From the NCBI GenBank assembly GCA_964504915.1, contig CAZDFH010000010.1, positions 1 to 30,779 on the forward strand: a stretch of DNA of 30,779 nucleotides. Reading direction: 5' to 3'. Shown piece by piece: positions 28,425 through 30,779 of the stretch. Numbering within the stretch: the stretch's first letter is position 1; the number at the start of each line of letters is the position of its first letter. The DNA comes from CAJBLF01 sp964504915. GTDB lineage: Bacteria > Patescibacteriota > Gracilibacteria > Absconditabacterales > Absconditicoccaceae. The notes below the pieces were generated by a model that was not told the DNA's origin, searched no databases, and saw nothing but the letters and a program-made list of their open reading frames with translations. Both the position numbers and the translations under genes were made by a program.

Positions 28425-28508
28425 TTGTTACAAACCGTTTCAAGGTTGTTACAAATTGCTACAAATTGTAACTATTTGTAACCAGTTGTGACTATTTGTG
28501 ACTATTCT
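28425..28508. repeat. 10-nt-period repeat island between PBP and ybaB
   Basis: The left arm has TTGTTACAAA (28425, 28446) and TTGCTACAAA (28456). The right arm is TAACTATTTG, TAACCAGTTG, TGACTATTTG, TGACTATTCT (28469-28508) with a strict 10-nt period. TTACAAAT and ATTTGTAA make the arms complementary. It starts 6 nt after the PBP stop and shares exact 12-13-mers with the island at 378-487. Confidence 0.88.
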
Positions 28509-28586
28509 ATTTATGATAATCAATTGAAATTTATAATTATATCTATACTCTCTTATTTAGAATTTTTAGATTGTTATTATATTAAA

Positions 28587-28952
28587 ATGTTTGGAAAAGT
28601 TGGAGAGATGAAAAAATTGTACGATAAGTACAAGACCTTGCAAAAAGCATTGAAAAATTTGGTCATTAGAGGTAAAGAAGGAAAATTTACTGGAGATGAT
28701 GGTGTAGAGCAGGATGCCGTTGTTGTCGATATAAGCGGAGAAATGAAACTTAGAGATCTCCATATCAATGATGAGAGTCTGCTCTCCCCTGCCAAAAGGA
28801 CAGAGTTGGAGAAAATCATTACCTCATGTTTCCAAAAAGCTCAGACCAAAGCACAAGAAGTGGTCGCAGAAAAGACTAAAGAGGTCCTTGGTTTCGACCC
28901 TTCAGATATGGCGAATATGATGTGAGGTGGTGGAATGCCTGGAATGAATTAG
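28587..28952 (+). CDS. ybaB: YbaB/EbfC nucleoid-associated protein
   Basis: The 121-residue protein of the YbaB DNA-binding family starts MFGKVGEMKKLYDKYKTLQK, has a central beta region (AVVVDISGEMKLRDL) and a helical C-terminal part (KAQEVVAEKTKEVLGFD). It ends in the usual Gly/Met-rich tail MMGGGGMPGMN, whose first Gly is a TGA (28923-28925); TAG follows. These dimers bind DNA with little sequence preference. An in-frame start at 28488 is rejected because it would translate the repeat island. It is convergent with the Kef-type gene. Confidence 0.92.
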
Positions 28953-29066
28953 AATTTACAAATACTTTTCAAATTCACAAATATCCAAAACAATGTACGA
29001 ATTTTAAAATTTTTAAATTTTGAAATTGTTTCGGTAATTTGGAATAATTCGTAAATTTGAACATTA
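28953..29066. repeat. AT-rich island related to the one at 5063-5160
   Basis: Degenerate units around CAAAT and GAATTTTAAAAT are followed by an arm with AAATTTTGAA, GGTAATTTGG and AATAATTCGT. The 19-mer at 29041-29059 is the exact reverse complement of 5071-5089; GAATTTTAAAAT (28999-29010) and TTCAAATTCAC (28968-28978) match it directly. It lies between convergent genes and could fold into a bidirectional terminator-like hairpin. Confidence 0.75.
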
Positions 29067-29069
29067 TGT

Positions 29070-30779
29070 TTAGTTCATTTTCCCTTGCAGTGCTTCGATC
29101 ATCAAATCTTGATGTCTGTTTTTTAATTCATGGACTTGAGATTTTCTATTTTCTGTAAATTTTTTGATATCAAAACCATATTCTTCCAACATCAATGATG
29201 TATGATATGCTCAGATGTAATGTGGCATAATGACATCATCAGCTCCTTCTTCGTAGAGCTTGATGGACTCTTGGACATGGTTGGAGATGACGATGACAAT
29301 AATATGAGGTGCTGTGTTCTTGATCGTTTTTAGTAAGACCATATTATCTTCAAATTTTTTGATGGTGCTAATGATCATCTTGGTTCACTTGATATTCAGC
29401 TCTTTGAGAAATTCTATATCTCCTGCATCTCCATAGATACATGGAATCTCTTTGCTCTTGAGATGCTTGATGATGGCTGGACGCTCGTCGATCACGAGAA
29501 TGCGTTTGTGTTTTGCTGCTAAGGTATCGTATAAGTTACTACCAAATTTTCCGTATCCGATAATCATTACCTCATATGCTTGTTCATTGATTTTTTGGTA
29601 TTCTTCATTTCGATTTCCTGGGATATATTTCAATACTGGTTTGATCATGTGGTAGATCTTGTCTCCATAGAGGATGAAATAACTCGATGCAGCGATGCTA
29701 ATCAATCCGACAATAGTGATCGTAGAAATCAATGTCTGATCATGAATATGTCATAGCGAGATGCCCATCCCTATAAGGAGAAACGAGAATTCGCTCATCT
29801 GTCCCAGAGAGGAACCAGCCAAGAAGTTATTTTTTTTGGTGTGTCCCATCAGGCCAAAGATAATCATAGTGATGAGTGGTTTGATAATGAGGACAAATAG
29901 TGTGAATATAATAATCATAGGAATCAGTCTTGCGGTGCCGGCAAAATTTACTTGTGAACCGAGTAAGACAAAATACATGACGATGAAAAAATCTCTCAGT
30001 GATTTTACTTTACTGGTAATCTCATATTTGAAATTGGAGTTGGATAATGCGATACCTGCGATCAATGTGCCAAATTCTATGCCTAGTCCGAAATAGTGGA
30101 ATATTGCTCCCATAATCATACATCGGCCTATGGCGAAGAGAAAGAGAAATTCTTGCGATTCAGCTATCTTTGGAGTGATCTTGGGAATAACGTATTTACT
30201 GATGAGATAGATGCAGATGCCCAGTCACACAATCTTGGCTATGAGTAACCCAATTACTCCCAGTGCATTTCCTCAGGTGAAACTACTGTAACTGGCGATG
30301 GCTAAAAAGATCAGCATGACGATAATATCTTGGATGATCAGTACTCAGATAGAAAGTCTACCAAACGTACTTTCTGTCTCTTCTTTATCAGATAGTAACT
30401 TCAATACCACGATGGTGCTACTAAAAGAAAATGCGACTCATAAATAGATGGCTGTCATGTGATCGCACCCTAATCATCGTGCAATGAGAAATCATATAAT
30501 GGATGTAATGAGTACTTGAATAAAGCCCGCCAGAAAAGAACTTCTTCCTAGATCTTTGATGATCCTTGGATTGAGCTCCATACCTACCATAAAGAGCAAG
30601 AAGCTGATTCCGATATTTGAAAATGATTGGAAGGCGTTGTTGCCATGGAGTAATGATGGCAAGAAAATACTTATCACAGTCCCAGCAATAATATATCAGA
30701 TAATCATCGGTTGACGAAAAAGTTTCATAATACCCATAGTAACGAGTACGATGCCGAGGACGACGCTGAGTGAGATAAA
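29070..30779 (-). CDS. Kef-type cation:proton antiporter with TrkA-N domain (5' end outside window)
   Basis: 569 residues are visible; the frame is open at the right edge. The N-terminal part is a Na+/H+-exchanger domain of many membrane helices, with RQPMIIGYIIAG, ISFLLFMVGMELNP, FSSTIVVLKLLSD and SSLGQMSEFSFLLIG. A cytoplasmic Rossmann domain follows: MIIGYGKFGSNLYDTL (GxGxxG), VIDERP, IYGDAGD and ISTIKKFEDN, which senses NAD(H) or another nucleotide. Ten TGAs are read as Gly. The protein would exchange K+ or Na+ for protons across the membrane. The last ~60 residues after the TrkA-N domain are charged and helical. It is convergent with ybaB. Confidence 0.92.

Noticed and set aside
28488..28586. 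N-terminal extension of ybaB from an upstream start.
   Set aside because: It would translate the end of the repeat island, and the family begins at MFGK, encoded at 28587.

Overview
The window is about 31 kb of AT-rich bacterial DNA that only makes sense if UGA is read as glycine and UAA and UAG are the only stops (genetic code 25). In a standard-code reading almost every gene breaks into pieces. The breaks fall on invariant glycines of well-known motifs: PVLTG in the beta clamp, TGC of MiaB, GDFN of an EEP phosphatase, GGITQSIGA of IF-2, KSG of a penicillin-binding protein, GGGH of a DHH phosphoesterase, SGHPLD of DnaE, and a lipobox LAGC. I counted roughly 150 in-frame TGAs by eye. This code is known from the candidate phyla Absconditabacteria (SR1) and Gracilibacteria (BD1-5). 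The gene set fits (bacterial replication and translation genes, type IV pilin and T4SS-pilin-like proteins), but I cannot choose between the two phyla. The tRNA-Gly(UCA) needed for this code is not in the window.

Layout. 1-5042 (minus): partial prepilin, dnaN, uppS, prs with its own promoter and terminator, and miaB. 5265-7616 (plus): a small gene that seems to end at TGA, a membrane-anchored EEP phosphatase and a TIM-barrel isomerase-like protein. 7731-9961 (minus): a small ORF, a MaoC-like/membrane fusion protein and an SDR oxidoreductase. 10046-12913 (minus): a fibre-like surface protein, then trigger factor with a histidine-rich tail. 13071-16572 (plus): infB, pth and a cytochrome b5-like lipoprotein. 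16578-19463 (minus): ligA followed by a DUF2461 protein. 19525-19598 (plus): tRNA-Lys(CUU) with a terminator. 19684-24934 (minus): dnaE without a PHP domain, a DHH phosphoesterase and a sugar-phosphate transferase. 25186-25584 (minus): a T4SS-pilin-like protein. 25998-28952 (plus): a class B penicillin-binding protein and ybaB. 29070-30779 (minus): a partial Kef-type antiporter.

The most unusual structure is a set of intergenic 'stutter' islands made of degenerate tandem units. Six have a 7-nt period (6611, 7620, 9971, 15461, 19659, 24969) and four have a period of about 10-11 nt (378, 5063, 28425, 28953). Most have a second arm of complementary units, so the transcript could fold into a long imperfect hairpin. 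They sit mainly at gene 3' ends, and in several the stop codon is itself part of a repeat unit. A related island lies in frame inside miaB, where TTGA-rich units stay open only because TGA is a sense codon. Another island lies directly in front of the PHP-less dnaE.
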